Assembly (NCBI GenBank): GCA_015057635.1
Contig: SVEB01000068.1
Coordinates: forward strand, 62,001-126,000
DNA from: Lachnospiraceae bacterium
GTDB taxonomy: Bacteria; Bacillota; Clostridia; Lachnospirales; Lachnospiraceae
Direction: 5' to 3'
DNA length: 64,000 bases
A program made the translations under genes and the position numbers. Below, in pieces: positions 49,376 to 58,378 of this stretch. The notes beneath the pieces were generated by a model that saw only the letters and a program-made list of their open reading frames with translations, did not search any database and was not told the origin of the DNA. Position 1 is the first letter of the stretch, and every line of letters begins with the position of its first letter.

Positions 49376-49572
49376 TATTATTTTTGATAATTACCGTTTT
49401 AAGATGTGAGGGAGCTTCTTAAAACGTAGTTATAAAGAGGGAGTATAAAAGGGGTTTTAGTTTTGGGAGTATAGATCATTAATAAGGCAATAAAGAGGAC
49501 GCTGGGGAGCTGCACCTCTTAATCAGCTTTTATGAATCACCAGGAAGTATAAATAAAGGGGAATAAAAAGAG
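49376..49572 (+). other. Structured 3' region of the type VII island
   Basis: Two hairpins precede the terminator. One is CGTTTTAAGA (49395-49404) with TCTTAAAACG (49417-49426). The other is a GAGG...CCTC stem capped by GCT-GGGG-AGC near 49501-49510. The same GCTGGGGAGC cap recurs in the following terminator. No gene is visible. Confidence 0.55.
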
Positions 49573-49617
49573 CCACTTCATCCGCGCTGGGGAGCACCGG
49601 ATAGAAGTGGTTTTTTT
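49573..49617 (+). terminator. Terminator of the type VII island
   Basis: CCACTTC (49573-49579) pairs with GAAGTGG (49604-49610), with an inner TCCG/CGGA pair and a GCTGGGGAGC cap, followed by seven T. Confidence 0.85.
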
Positions 49618-49785
49618 GTATGTATATTAGATCTTATGACCTCTTTTTTCCTTTAAATGCCTTATGTGCAGCCGGATTTCACATTCACTTCTTTAAAATT
49701 AAAAAAGTATTAACTGGTTTATTTTATGAGGGAGTTATGATATACTAAATGGCAAGAGTGCTTTTTTATTATGAATCTACATGCT

Positions 49786-49814
49786 TTGACAAGTGTAGGA
49801 ATAAAATGTATAAA
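49786..49814 (+). promoter_or_regulatory. Sigma-A promoter of the DegV gene
   Basis: Consensus TTGACA (49786-49791), 17-base spacer, TATAAA (49809-49814). Confidence 0.8.
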
Positions 49815-49916
49815 AGAGATAGAAAAAAGAACGCGAAAGAGTGCGTATAAGGCTTAATAACGGGGAACTCTGTATTAAGCGTATAAAGTAATTATGGGCA
49901 GTAAAAGGAGAAAAAT

Positions 49917-50795
49917 ATGAGCGATTTTTGTATTGTTAGTGATGTGACATTGGATCTGACTCCGGATGTTATCGAAGAATTAGATATACGTGTGATTCCA
50001 ATGGATTTTCATTTAGCTGACACCACATATACCCATTATCCAGATGAGAGAGAATTAAGTACAGAAGAATTCTATAGCAGATTAAAAGCCGGTGCAACAT
50101 CCATCACAAGCCAGATCAATCCAGTTATATATGAAAACTTCTTTACACGCATTCTAGAGAGCGGAAAGGATATTTTATATATCTCACTTTCCTCAGGATT
50201 GAGCGGAACATACAATACAGCAAGAATGATGGCCATGGAACTGGAAGAGAAGTATCCAGATCGTAAGATTTACTGTGTGGATTCCTTATGCGCATCCATC
50301 GGGGAAGGACTTCTTGTTTATCTTGCCGCAAAGGAAAGACAGAAGGGCAAGTCATTAGATGAAGTAAGAGATTTTACAGAAGAATATAAAACAAAATGCT
50401 GTCACTGGTTTACAGTAGAAGATCTTCACCACTTAAAGAGAGGCGGAAGATTGACATCGTTAGAGGCAGTAGTAGGAACCGCACTTCGTATCTGTCCGGT
50501 ATTAAGCGTGGATAGAGAAGGAAAGCTTGTCGTGGCATCTAAGGTACGCGGTACAAAGAAAGCTTTAGAATACCTCGTAAAACGTCTGGAAGAGGACGGA
50601 ATTGACACAAAGGACCAGACGGTTATTGTCGGACATGCCGCATGCAGAGAGTATGCGGATGCATTAGCAGGAATGCTAAAGGAAAGAAACTTAGTAAAAG
50701 ATGTGATTATCACAAAGATCGGACCTGTAATCGGAACCCATACAGGATCCGGAATGTGTGCATTAACATTTGTAGGAGAGAATTATAAGTTCTAA
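49917..50795 (+). CDS. DegV-family fatty acid-binding protein
   Basis: A 292-residue DegV protein. The N-terminal IVSDVTLDLTPDVIEEL, the TSQINP segment, ISLSSGLSGTYNTARM and HLKRGGRLT are family marks for binding a fatty-acid headgroup. In Firmicutes, such FakB-like proteins present fatty acids to the kinase FakA. A stand-alone FakA C-terminal-domain gene lies at 62298-62549, not adjacent. AAAGGAG precedes ATG 49917. Confidence 0.9.
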   Translation: MSDFCIVSDVTLDLTPDVIEELDIRVIPMDFHLADTTYTHYPDERELSTEEFYSRLKAGATSITSQINPVIYENFFTRILESGKDILYISLSSGLSGTYNTARMMAMELEEKYPDRKIYCVDSLCASIGEGLLVYLAAKERQKGKSLDEVRDFTEEYKTKCCHWFTVEDLHHLKRGGRLTSLEAVVGTALRICPVLSVDREGKLVVASKVRGTKKALEYLVKRLEEDGIDTKDQTVIVGHAACREYADALAGMLKERNLVKDVIITKIGPVIGTHTGSGMCALTFVGENYKF

Positions 50796-50842
50796 GGATG
50801 TAACAGACTGGGATTTGTTATAATAATTTTCCAAATCGACCC

Positions 50843-50871
50843 TTTCTTTTCAAAAAACAGTGTGCTATAAT
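50843..50871 (+). promoter_or_regulatory. Extended -10 promoter of glyA
   Basis: TATAAT (50866-50871) preceded by TGC (extended -10) and a weak TTTCTT (50843-50848) at 17 bases. Confidence 0.6.
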
Positions 50872-50951
50872 ACATTAAATTTCATTTGCCTTAATACGTT
50901 AAATAAGGAAAGAAAAGCTTATGAAAAAGAAAAGAACATGGAGGGCAGAAT

Positions 50952-52190
50952 ATGTATTCATTTGAAGAAATCAAAGCATTTGATCCAGAACTGGCAGCCA
51001 GCATTACAAGCGAGATCGGAAGACAGAACAGCCATATTGAGCTGATCGCTTCTGAGAACTTTGTCAGCAAAGCAGTGATGGCGGCCATGGGATCACCACT
51101 TACGAATAAATATGCCGAAGGATATCCGGGAAAACGGTACTATGGCGGATGTGAATTCGTAGACGTTGCAGAAAATCTTGCAATCAGCCGTGCAAAAGAG
51201 TTATTTGGCTGTACGTATGCCAATGTTCAGCCACATTCCGGAGCACAGGCAAATATGGCGGTATTTTTCGCCCTGTTAAAGCCAGGCGATACGGTGATGG
51301 GGATGAACCTTGCTCATGGCGGACATCTGACACATGGAAGCCCAGTTAACTTTTCTGGTACATATTTTAATATTGTACCATATGGAGTAAATGATGAAGG
51401 ATTTATCGATTACGATCAGGTGGAAGCGATTGCGAAGCAGTGCAAGCCGAAGCTAATCGTGGCAGGCGCGAGCGCTTATGCGAGAAAAATCGATTTTAAG
51501 AGATTCCGTGAGATCGCGGACACGGTAGGGGCTTACCTGATGGTAGATATGGCTCATATCGCAGGCCTTGTGGCAGCCGGATATCATGAATCTCCAATTC
51601 CGTATGCACATGTAACGACAACGACTACACATAAGACACTGCGCGGACCAAGAGGCGGCATGATCTTATCAAGTGAGGAGTTTGCTACGGAGCATAAGCT
51701 AAACAAAGCCTTATTCCCAGGAATCCAGGGAGGCCCGCTAATGCATGTGATCGCAGCAAAGGCCGTATGTTTTAAGGAAGCTTTAGATCCAAGCTTTAAG
51801 CAGTATGCAAAGCAGATTATTGATAATGCTCAGGCATTATGTAAGGGGCTTATGGATCGAGGATTTCATATTGTATCAGGCGGAACGGATAATCACCTGA
51901 TGTTAGTAGATCTTCAGAATATGAATATTACAGGCAAGGAAGCAGAGCATATCTTAGATGCCGCCAACATTACCTGCAATAAGAATACAATCCCGAATGA
52001 CCCAGCTTCTCCATTTGTTACAAGCGGTGTTCGTTTAGGAACTCCAGCCATTACAACCAGAGGCATGGTCGAAAAAGACATGGAACTAATCGCCGAGGCC
52101 ATCTCCCTCGTCATCAAAGACTCTGTAAATAACCTCCCACAGGCTACCTCACTGGTGAAGATGCTGACGGATGCGTATCCACTTTACTAG
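50952..52190 (+). CDS. glyA: Serine hydroxymethyltransferase
   Basis: A 412-residue PLP enzyme converting serine and tetrahydrofolate to glycine and methylene-THF. [18 protein letters not shown] opens the core, and the PLP Lys lies in [14 protein letters not shown] (near residue 227). [17 protein letters not shown] and [13 protein letters not shown] are further family segments. TGGAGGGC precedes ATG 50952. Long palindrome copy C begins 6 bases after its stop. Confidence 0.97.
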   Translation: MYSFEEIKAFDPELAASITSEIGRQNSHIELIASENFVSKAVMAAMGSPLTNKYAEGYPGKRYYGGCEFVDVAENLAISRAKELFGCTYANVQPHSGAQANMAVFFALLKPGDTVMGMNLAHGGHLTHGSPVNFSGTYFNIVPYGVNDEGFIDYDQVEAIAKQCKPKLIVAGASAYARKIDFKRFREIADTVGAYLMVDMAHIAGLVAAGYHESPIPYAHVTTTTTHKTLRGPRGGMILSSEEFATEHKLNKALFPGIQGGPLMHVIAAKAVCFKEALDPSFKQYAKQIIDNAQALCKGLMDRGFHIVSGGTDNHLMLVDLQNMNITGKEAEHILDAANITCNKNTIPNDPASPFVTSGVRLGTPAITTRGMVEKDMELIAEAISLVIKDSVNNLPQATSLVKMLTDAYPLY

Positions 52191-52196
52191 CTAGTT

Positions 52197-52499
52197 GGGC
52201 CATGTAATCGAAGGGCGGTCAGGGGACGCGGACGAATGGACGGCGTAAGAGCCGGAAGGCAGGCGCAGGGGCGAGGCTATATATTTTCCCGTGTTCGTCA
52301 CAAGCTCGGACAAAAGGGGCAGTATTCCACGACTATCAGACACGAAATGCGTGTGTCTGCTATTCATGGAATACTGCCCCTTTTGTCCGCCTTGATGCCG
52401 TACACCGGGAAAAATATAGCCTCGCCCCTGCGCCTGCCTTCCGGCTCTTACGCCGTCCGTTCGTCCGCGTCCCCTGACCGCCCTTCGATTACACGGCCC
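52197..52499 (+). repeat. Long palindrome copy C
   Basis: GGGCCATGTAATCG (52197-52210) pairs with CGATTACACGGCCC (52486-52499). The outer stem is about 90 bp with only two single mismatches that I can see (one a T-G pair) and a 2-base insertion; it is GC-rich compared with neighbouring genes. Then come the conserved internal loop (TTCGTCACAAGCTCGG against CCGCCTTGATGCCGTA), a 20-bp inner stem (ACAAAAGGGGCAGTATTCCA) and the apical CAGACAC/GTGTCTG stem centred at 52348. It starts 7 bases after the glyA stop. Confidence 0.92.
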
Positions 52500-52525
52500 G
52501 GGCATTTCTCTTCGAGAAATTCCCG
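52499..52525 (+). repeat. Companion short hairpin of palindrome copy C
   Basis: CGGG-ATTTCT stem with an inner CTTCG loop and AGAAAT-CCCG, immediately after the long palindrome. A second small hairpin (GAAGCGTC/GACGGCTTC, 52558-52580) follows. Confidence 0.65.
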
Positions 52526-52855
52526 AATGCTCACCGTAAGACCGCATCACACGGAGGGAAGCGTCTGGGGACGGCTTCTGAGGGCAGCGGACGTCAGTAG
52601 AGATTAAAGGCGGGGGGAGATGCAGTGGTGGAAAAATGTTAGGAGAAAGGGCTTTTTCTAGTTCAGTTGTTACATATGATTTACCGTTTTATTGCTTTAT
52701 TATAGTTCTTATAATTGTAATGTGGACATATCGTATTAATTAGGTTATGACCGGTGCCAAATGTATTCAGAATACATCATTTGATTTCATTTTCTTTTTT
52801 TCGATGACCAATGTTTTTTACTTTATTTTATAATTTACCATTTTTAGTGAAGCAG
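52526..52855 (+). other. AT-rich intergenic stretch between palindromes C and D
   Basis: No supportable gene. It contains a near-perfect 17-base palindrome, ATGTATTCAGAATACAT, at 52761-52777, which looks like a protein-binding site. Confidence 0.5.
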
Positions 52856-52894
52856 CCATCACAAGGCGTTTCTTCGAAACGCCTTGTGATGGCC
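52856..52894 (-). repeat. Companion short hairpin of palindrome copy D
   Basis: An 18-bp perfect stem (GCCATCACAAGGCGTTTC with its complement) around a 3-base loop. It abuts palindrome D on the side equivalent to the companions of B, C and E once core orientation is considered. Confidence 0.75.
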
Positions 52895-53203
52895 TGCGTA
52901 TTTCCCCTGCCTGGGTGGTCGGCGGACGAAAGAGGTGGGGGCGCTGTGGGTGGGGATGTCATGGGAGCCGGCGGGGCTATATTTTTCCCAGTGTACGGCA
53001 TCAAGGCGGACAAATGAGGCGGAAATCCATGAATAGCAGACACATGCTTTTCGTGTCTGATAGGCGTGGATTTCCGCCTCATTTGTCCGAGCTTGTGACG
53101 AACACGGGAAAATATAGCCCCGCCCGCTCTCATGACATCCCCACCCGCAGCGTCTCCGCCTCTTTCGTCCGCCGACTACCCAGGCAGGGGAAACACGCAG
53201 GCC
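52891..53203 (-). repeat. Long palindrome copy D
   Basis: GGCCTGCG (52891-52898) pairs with CGCAGGCC (53196-53203). The outer stem is long and GC-rich but has more mismatches than copy C. The conserved internal loop is the same as in C, in opposite orientation. The inner stem is ACAAATGAGGCGGAAATCCA and the apical CAGACAC/GTGTCTG stem centres at 53048. The core reads on the minus strand, so C and D face each other as an inverted pair. The topB promoter starts 56 bases after it. Confidence 0.9.
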
Positions 53204-53258
53204 CCCCCCGAAAAGAAAATAAGAACAAACTTGGCAGGTTTTTGTGGTGGGGGGAAAC

Positions 53259-53287
53259 TTCACAAGGGGGGAGATTTATGGTACAAT
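53259..53287 (+). promoter_or_regulatory. Extended -10 promoter of topB
   Basis: TTCACA (53259-53264), 17 bases, TGG-TACAAT (53279-53287). Confidence 0.6.
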
Positions 53288-53356
53288 AGAGGTCAGACTT
53301 AAAATAAAGGAAGAGCTCTTATGTGAAACAGTAGGAGAGAAAGTTGGATTTAAAGA

Positions 53357-55435
53357 ATGTCAAAAAGTTTATATATTTCAGAAAAGCCAAGTGTTGCACA
53401 GGAATTTGCAAAAGCTCTGAAGGCAGATTTTAAGAGACGAGATGGGTATATGGAGAGCGATGATGCCATCGTCACCTGGTGTGTCGGTCATCTGGTTACG
53501 ATGAGTTATCCGGAAGCATATGACCCTGCATTAAAGCGCTGGTCTCTCAACACGATCCCATTTCTGCCTAAGGAATTCCGGTACGAAGTAATTCCGGCAG
53601 TAAGCAAGCAGTTTAATACCGTGAAGGAACTCCTTAATCGTGAAGACGTTGACAGAATTTATGTCTGTACTGACTCCGGGCGCGAAGGAGAATATATTTA
53701 TCGCTTAGTCGATCAGATGGCAAATGTGCCGGCGAACAAGGACAAACGAAGAGTATGGATTGATTCCCAGACAGAAGAGGAAATCCTAAGAGGAATTCGT
53801 GAGGCAAAACCGCTTTCCGAGTATGATAATTTATCGGATGCGGCTTATCTGCGTGCAAAGGAAGATTACCTGATGGGTATTAATTTCTCACGTGTGCTGA
53901 CTTTAAAGTATGGAAATACAGTGAATAACTATTTAAAGAAAGAGAAGCCAGCCGCGATCGCGGTAGGGCGTGTTATGACCTGTGTTCTCGGTATGGTAGT
54001 GCGAAGGGAACGCGAGATCCGGGCGTTCGTTAAGACTCCGTTCTATCGTGTGACCGTAAGTTTAGACACTCATATGAAGGCGTTTGATGGAGAATTCCGT
54101 GCAGTGGAAGGATCGAAGTATTATCTGTCTCATCTGCTTTATAAGGAAAATGGATTTAAGAAAAAAGAAGATGCCGAAGGCCTGATCGAGATGCTCTCCG
54201 GCGTGACACCTCAGTTTGAGACAAGGGTGGAGAATAATAAGAATACTTATGTTTCTTCTATTAATAAAGACGTAAATCCATTAGAGGCAGAAATTGTAGC
54301 AATGGAAAAGAAGAAGGAGAATAAGAACGCTCCTCTTTTATATAACTTAGCCGAGCTTCAGAATGATTGTTCTCGTATGTTTAAGATCAGTCCGGATGAG
54401 ACACTTAAGTATACACAGGAACTATATGAAAAGAAATTAGTAACGTATCCAAGAACCGATGCCAGAGTATTATCAACGGCGGTTTCCAAGGAGATTGGAA
54501 AGAATATTGGGGGATTAAGAAATCTTGGGCAGTTTAAGCCATTTGCAGAAGAGATTCTTGCAAGTGAAAGCTACAAAGGAATTGCAAAGACCAGATATGT
54601 GAATGATAAGCAGATCACGGACCATTATGCGATCATTCCGACGGGACAGGGATTTTCAGCATTAAATTCCCTGAATCCAATCGCACGCGGTGTTTATGAA
54701 GCAATCGTAAGGCGTTTCTTAAGCATTTTCTATCCGGCTGCGGTATATCAGAAAATCGCGATCACAACAAAGATTGGAACGGAAAGCTTCTTCTCCAATT
54801 TCCGTGTATTAGCAGAAGAAGGCTATTTAAAGGTGGCTGGCAATAACGCACAGAACCAGAAGGATAGCAAGGAGGCGAAGGAAGGCGAAGAGGAAAGCAA
54901 CTTCGGGGCGGATTTCTTCTCCGTTATTAAGGAATTAAAGAAGGGCATGAAACTTCCGGTAAATGGATTCACAATCCGTGAAGGCGAGACGGCACCTCCG
55001 AAACGTTACAATTCCGGTTCCTTAATCCTTGCAATGGAAAATGCCGGACAGTTGATCGAGGATGAAGAGCTTCGTGCTCAGATCAAGGGCAGCGGTATCG
55101 GCACCAGTGCGACCCGTGCGGAAATCTTAAACAAGCTTGTAAAGATTGATTATCTGGCTTTAAATAAGAAGACGCAGATTGTAACACCGAGCCAGATGGG
55201 CGAAATGATCTACGATGTTGTAAATGCATCGATTAAGTCTCTCTTAAATGCGGAACTGACCGCAAGCTGGGAAAAAGGTCTTAATTATGTAGCAGAAGGC
55301 AGTATTACAAAAGAGGAATATATGGATAAGTTAGAAGGCTTTGTCGGAAGACTGACTACCGGTGTAAAATCACTGAATAACCAGTCCTTGTTAATCAGCT
55401 ATTTTAATGAGTCTTCTGCAAACTATAAGAAGTAG
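53357..55435 (+). CDS. topB: DNA topoisomerase III
   Basis: A 692-residue type IA topoisomerase that decatenates and relaxes DNA through a 5'-phosphotyrosine. The Toprim domain opens with SLYISEKPSVAQEFAKAL, and the acidic DSGREGEYIYRLV lies near residue 107. The catalytic Tyr lies in VTYPRTDARVL near residue 360, and GIGTSATRAEIL is a core motif. No C-terminal zinc fingers are present, as in TopB. A purine-rich AGGAGAG lies about 15 bases before ATG 53357, so the ribosome site is weak. Confidence 0.95.
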   Translation: MSKSLYISEKPSVAQEFAKALKADFKRRDGYMESDDAIVTWCVGHLVTMSYPEAYDPALKRWSLNTIPFLPKEFRYEVIPAVSKQFNTVKELLNREDVDRIYVCTDSGREGEYIYRLVDQMANVPANKDKRRVWIDSQTEEEILRGIREAKPLSEYDNLSDAAYLRAKEDYLMGINFSRVLTLKYGNTVNNYLKKEKPAAIAVGRVMTCVLGMVVRREREIRAFVKTPFYRVTVSLDTHMKAFDGEFRAVEGSKYYLSHLLYKENGFKKKEDAEGLIEMLSGVTPQFETRVENNKNTYVSSINKDVNPLEAEIVAMEKKKENKNAPLLYNLAELQNDCSRMFKISPDETLKYTQELYEKKLVTYPRTDARVLSTAVSKEIGKNIGGLRNLGQFKPFAEEILASESYKGIAKTRYVNDKQITDHYAIIPTGQGFSALNSLNPIARGVYEAIVRRFLSIFYPAAVYQKIAITTKIGTESFFSNFRVLAEEGYLKVAGNNAQNQKDSKEAKEGEEESNFGADFFSVIKELKKGMKLPVNGFTIREGETAPPKRYNSGSLILAMENAGQLIEDEELRAQIKGSGIGTSATRAEILNKLVKIDYLALNKKTQIVTPSQMGEMIYDVVNASIKSLLNAELTASWEKGLNYVAEGSITKEEYMDKLEGFVGRLTTGVKSLNNQSLLISYFNESSANYKK

Positions 55436-55588
55436 AAGTAAGAAGTAAGAAGTAAGTAAGCCATGCTTTTGGGGAATAGAAAAGATTATAAAAGCTAAGA
55501 TATGAAAAGCATTAACGATAAAGCTTAAAGTATAAAAAGTTTAAATATAAATAAACAATATATTTCCCAAAAGCCATGAAATACAAAA

Positions 55589-55638
55589 TAAAAAGCTGTG
55601 TTCAATTCCTCATTAAGAGATTGAACACAGCTTTTTAT
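55589..55638. terminator. Bidirectional terminator between topB and the antiporter gene
   Basis: AAAAGCTGTGTTCAA (55591-55605) pairs with TTGAACACAGCTTTT (55621-55635), flanked by A-run and T-run. An imperfect outer repeat (CATGCTTTTGGGGAA near 55463; TTCCCAAAAGCCATG near 55564) surrounds it. Confidence 0.85.
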
Positions 55639-55689
55639 TTAGCTTTTAGGAATCATAATGGTTTTTGTGAGGGAAAAGAGTGGATGCTC

Positions 55690-56922
55690 TTAAGCAGCCA
55701 TACTCTTAGAAACCATATTAGATTCTTGATAGTTCTCTGTTTCTGTTTTATCTTTAAATGAGATCTTTAACAGGACAGGGCTGATTACGGTTGTTACGAC
55801 TACAACAACGATCACTGGTCCGAGCAGGGCGGAAGGCATAAGCCCTACAGCCGCTCCTTTGGAAGCAACAATCAATGCTACCTCACCACGAGAGACCATG
55901 CCTGCACCAATCTGAAGGCTTTCTTTTCTTGTATATCCGCGTAGTTTTCCAGCAAATGCGCATCCAATGATTTTAGTAAGGATTGCAACAACGGACAGGA
56001 TGATGGCAAAGAGGACAATGGAAGCAGTCATTTTTGGAAGTACTACTTTTAAGCCAATGCTTGCAAAGAAGATAGGAGACAGTAAGGTGTAGGAAAGTGT
56101 CTCGAATCTGGATGCAATATAATGTTTGCGTTTTGTATTGGAAATGATAAGGCCGGCAATAAAAGCACCGGTAATATCCGCTACGCCGAAGAACTCTTCT
56201 GCACAGAAGGAAAGAAGCAGGCAGAGGGTAAAGGCAGCGATAACGAATCTTCTTCGGTTTTTATCTGCTTTTGCGGTCCAGTTTTTGAAAAGCTTGTAAC
56301 ATACAAAGCCAACAACACCGGAGAAAACGAAAAATCCTAAGATCTTAGCTAACACAACCGTAACATTTACGCTGCTGTCCGCAAAACTTGTAATCAGTGT
56401 GAGGGCAATGATTCCAAGAATGTCATCGATAATAGCGGCACCAAGGATTGCGTTTCCTGCACGGGAGGAAAGTTTTCCGAGTTCTTTTAAGGTCTCAACG
56501 GTAATGCTGACACTGGTTGCGGTTAAAATAACGCCCATAAAGATACTCTGTAACAGCTGAGGTGTTGAAGTATCTACAGGAAGCAGATTAAAACGGTTAA
56601 ATAGATAAGACACTAAGAAACCGCCGGCAAGAGGAATCAGCACGCCAAACAGCGCTAAGATAAAAGAAGCTTTGCCGGATTTCTTTAGTTCATGAACATC
56701 CGCTTCAAGGCCTGCAGTAAACATCAGGACAATAACGCCGAGTTCAGACAGCTGAAGGATGAAATCTGTTTCATGCAGGATATTTAGAACGGCTGGTCCT
56801 AATACCAGTCCGGCTAATAATGCGCCAACAACCTGTGGCAGTGAAAACTTTTTGGTAACTAAACCAAGTACTTTTGTACTAATTAAAATCAATGCTAAAT
56901 CTAATAGAAAATGATAGCTCAT
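55690..56922 (-). CDS. Cation:proton antiporter, CPA2 family
   Basis: A 410-residue membrane protein with about 12 helices of the Na+/H+ or K+/H+ exchanger type. It begins MSYHFLLDLALILISTKVLGL. It contains PQVVGALLAGLVLGPAVL, LGVIVLMFTAGLEADVHELK, and an AAIIDDILGIIAL segment that carries the paired-Asp transport site typical of CPA2. There is no C-terminal TrkA/RCK domain. AAGGAG precedes the start at 56922. It probably helps control cytoplasmic pH and cation levels; the ion is not determinable. Confidence 0.85.
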   Translation of the reverse strand: MSYHFLLDLALILISTKVLGLVTKKFSLPQVVGALLAGLVLGPAVLNILHETDFILQLSELGVIVLMFTAGLEADVHELKKSGKASFILALFGVLIPLAGGFLVSYLFNRFNLLPVDTSTPQLLQSIFMGVILTATSVSITVETLKELGKLSSRAGNAILGAAIIDDILGIIALTLITSFADSSVNVTVVLAKILGFFVFSGVVGFVCYKLFKNWTAKADKNRRRFVIAAFTLCLLLSFCAEEFFGVADITGAFIAGLIISNTKRKHYIASRFETLSYTLLSPIFFASIGLKVVLPKMTASIVLFAIILSVVAILTKIIGCAFAGKLRGYTRKESLQIGAGMVSRGEVALIVASKGAAVGLMPSALLGPVIVVVVVTTVISPVLLKISFKDKTETENYQESNMVSKSMAA

Positions 56923-56956
56923 ATTTTGTTCTCCTTATACTTATCTAAAATATTTC

Positions 56957-57370
56957 TTAGATAAAGCACAGATGAACATCCTCCCCATTCGAGCGGAAGA
57001 GATATTGTATCTTATTCAGCAGAAATTGCTCACAAAAGTAATCTACTTTAAAATGAATATAGATGGTATTTTGATTGACAATCTGCTGAAGGCGCAAAAT
57101 ACAGCTTAACACAAGTCTATGTAAATTTTTATATTTTCTGCGAATCAGATTTTTCACTCTCTGTTTTGCGTTTTTCTTCTTTTCATCTAAAAGCAGTCGT
57201 TCTGAAGCGGATCGTGTTCCATGATGTTTTTTCACGGTGCTTTTTTTTAACATGATAAGGCCGGAACCTGAAAAAGCAGTGAACACGATAAAGACAAGCG
57301 TAAATACAAGAAAACGAAATAAATGATTGCGCAGGAATAATTTATTTGTTTTTCGTAATAATTGATCCAT
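56957..57370 (-). CDS. Hypothetical basic single-pass membrane protein
   Basis: A 137-residue protein with one N-terminal helix (LFRFLVFTLVFIVFTAFSGSGLIML) followed by a Lys/Arg-rich segment. GAAAGGAAC lies before the start at 57370. It lies 34 bases upstream of the antiporter gene and may be co-transcribed. I do not recognise a family; it may be non-coding in part. Confidence 0.5.
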   Translation of the reverse strand: MDQLLRKTNKLFLRNHLFRFLVFTLVFIVFTAFSGSGLIMLKKSTVKKHHGTRSASERLLLDEKKKNAKQRVKNLIRRKYKNLHRLVLSCILRLQQIVNQNTIYIHFKVDYFCEQFLLNKIQYLFRSNGEDVHLCFI

Positions 57371-57549
57371 TTTTGTTCCTTTCTGATAAGTTCCTATTTT
57401 ACTCCGTTCTAAAATTTATGCAATCGGTAAGTTAAGCCATAATTTCATTAAAAGTACAAAAAGAACATACAATTCCTATAAAAATGAGTGAGAACGGAAA
57501 TGTAAGAGCATACAATGGGTTTCCTGGAAAAAATTCTGTCCGAAAGCAA

Positions 57550-57578
57550 TTGTAATATCCTGCTTTCTTACGTATAAT
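57550..57578 (+). promoter_or_regulatory. Sigma-A promoter of the beta-helix protein gene
   Basis: TTGTAA (57550-57555), 17 bases, TATAAT (57573-57578). A GGGCTG/CAGGCCC hairpin followed by TTTT (near 57600-57630) lies in the leader and could attenuate. Confidence 0.7.
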
Positions 57579-57650
57579 AAAGAAAGCGAAATAGAAATAC
57601 GGGCTGTCATCGTGTTGGCAGGCCCTTTTAGGAATAAAGGAGATGCAGAA

Positions 57651-58322
57651 ATGGAAGAATTAAGAATCACGTCTCTGTTTGATCTGAATGAGACGATTGC
57701 AAAGGAAATCTTTACGGATATTACATATCCATGGGATGTGCTTCCAAAAATCAGTGCATTTATTACAGAGCTTGGTAAGACCTTACCGGCGAATGAATAC
57801 GATGTTGCAGGAGAGAATGTGTGGATTGCGAAATCTGCAAAAGTGGCACCAAGTGCTTCTATCACGGGACCTGCCATTATCGGAAAGGATGCAGAAATCC
57901 GTCATTGTGCTTTTATCAGAGGAAATGCGATTGTAGGAGAAGGTGCGGTAGTTGGAAATTCAACGGAACTTAAAAATGTAATTTTATTTAATAAAGTACA
58001 GGTTCCACACTACAATTACGTAGGCGACTCCATTTTAGGATATAAAGCGCATATGGGAGCAGGTTCCATCACATCTAATGTGAAATCCGATAAGACACTT
58101 GTAACTATCCGTTATAACGGAGAAAAGATTGAGACCGGGCTTAAGAAGGTTGGAGCAATTCTTGGCGATCATGTGGAAGTGGGATGCGGAAGCGTGCTAA
58201 ATCCGGGAACTGTGGTTGGAAAAGATACAAGTATCTATCCATTATCCAGTGTAAGAGGATTTGTGCCGGCAAACACCATTTATAAAAAAGCAGGCGAAGT
58301 AGCAGAGAAGCAGCAGTTATAA
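57651..58322 (+). CDS. Left-handed beta-helix protein, GlmU-C-like acyltransferase fold
   Basis: A 223-residue protein. The N-terminal 70 residues are helical. The rest is a hexapeptide-repeat beta-helix (VWIAKSAKVAPSASITGPAIIGKDAEIRHCAFIRG, then GAVVGNSTELKN; GAILGDHVEVGCGSVLNPGTVVG). GlmU-type C-terminal helices bear this pattern, but the N-terminal nucleotidyl domain is absent. Related proteins are often annotated as UDP-GlcNAc pyrophosphorylase-like. I chose ATG 57651 because AAAGGAG lies upstream. Substrate unknown. Confidence 0.75.
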   Translation: MEELRITSLFDLNETIAKEIFTDITYPWDVLPKISAFITELGKTLPANEYDVAGENVWIAKSAKVAPSASITGPAIIGKDAEIRHCAFIRGNAIVGEGAVVGNSTELKNVILFNKVQVPHYNYVGDSILGYKAHMGAGSITSNVKSDKTLVTIRYNGEKIETGLKKVGAILGDHVEVGCGSVLNPGTVVGKDTSIYPLSSVRGFVPANTIYKKAGEVAEKQQL

Positions 58323-58378
58323 AAAAGATGAGATAGAGTAAAAACTGTCTATAGAATGAGAAATGAGGAATTAAGAAC

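Noticed and set aside
52191-53289. Several 100-130-residue reading frames on both strands across palindromes C and D
   Set aside because: They exist because the DNA is GC-rich and palindromic; opposite-strand frames are near copies of each other. None has a good ribosome site or a folding-like composition.
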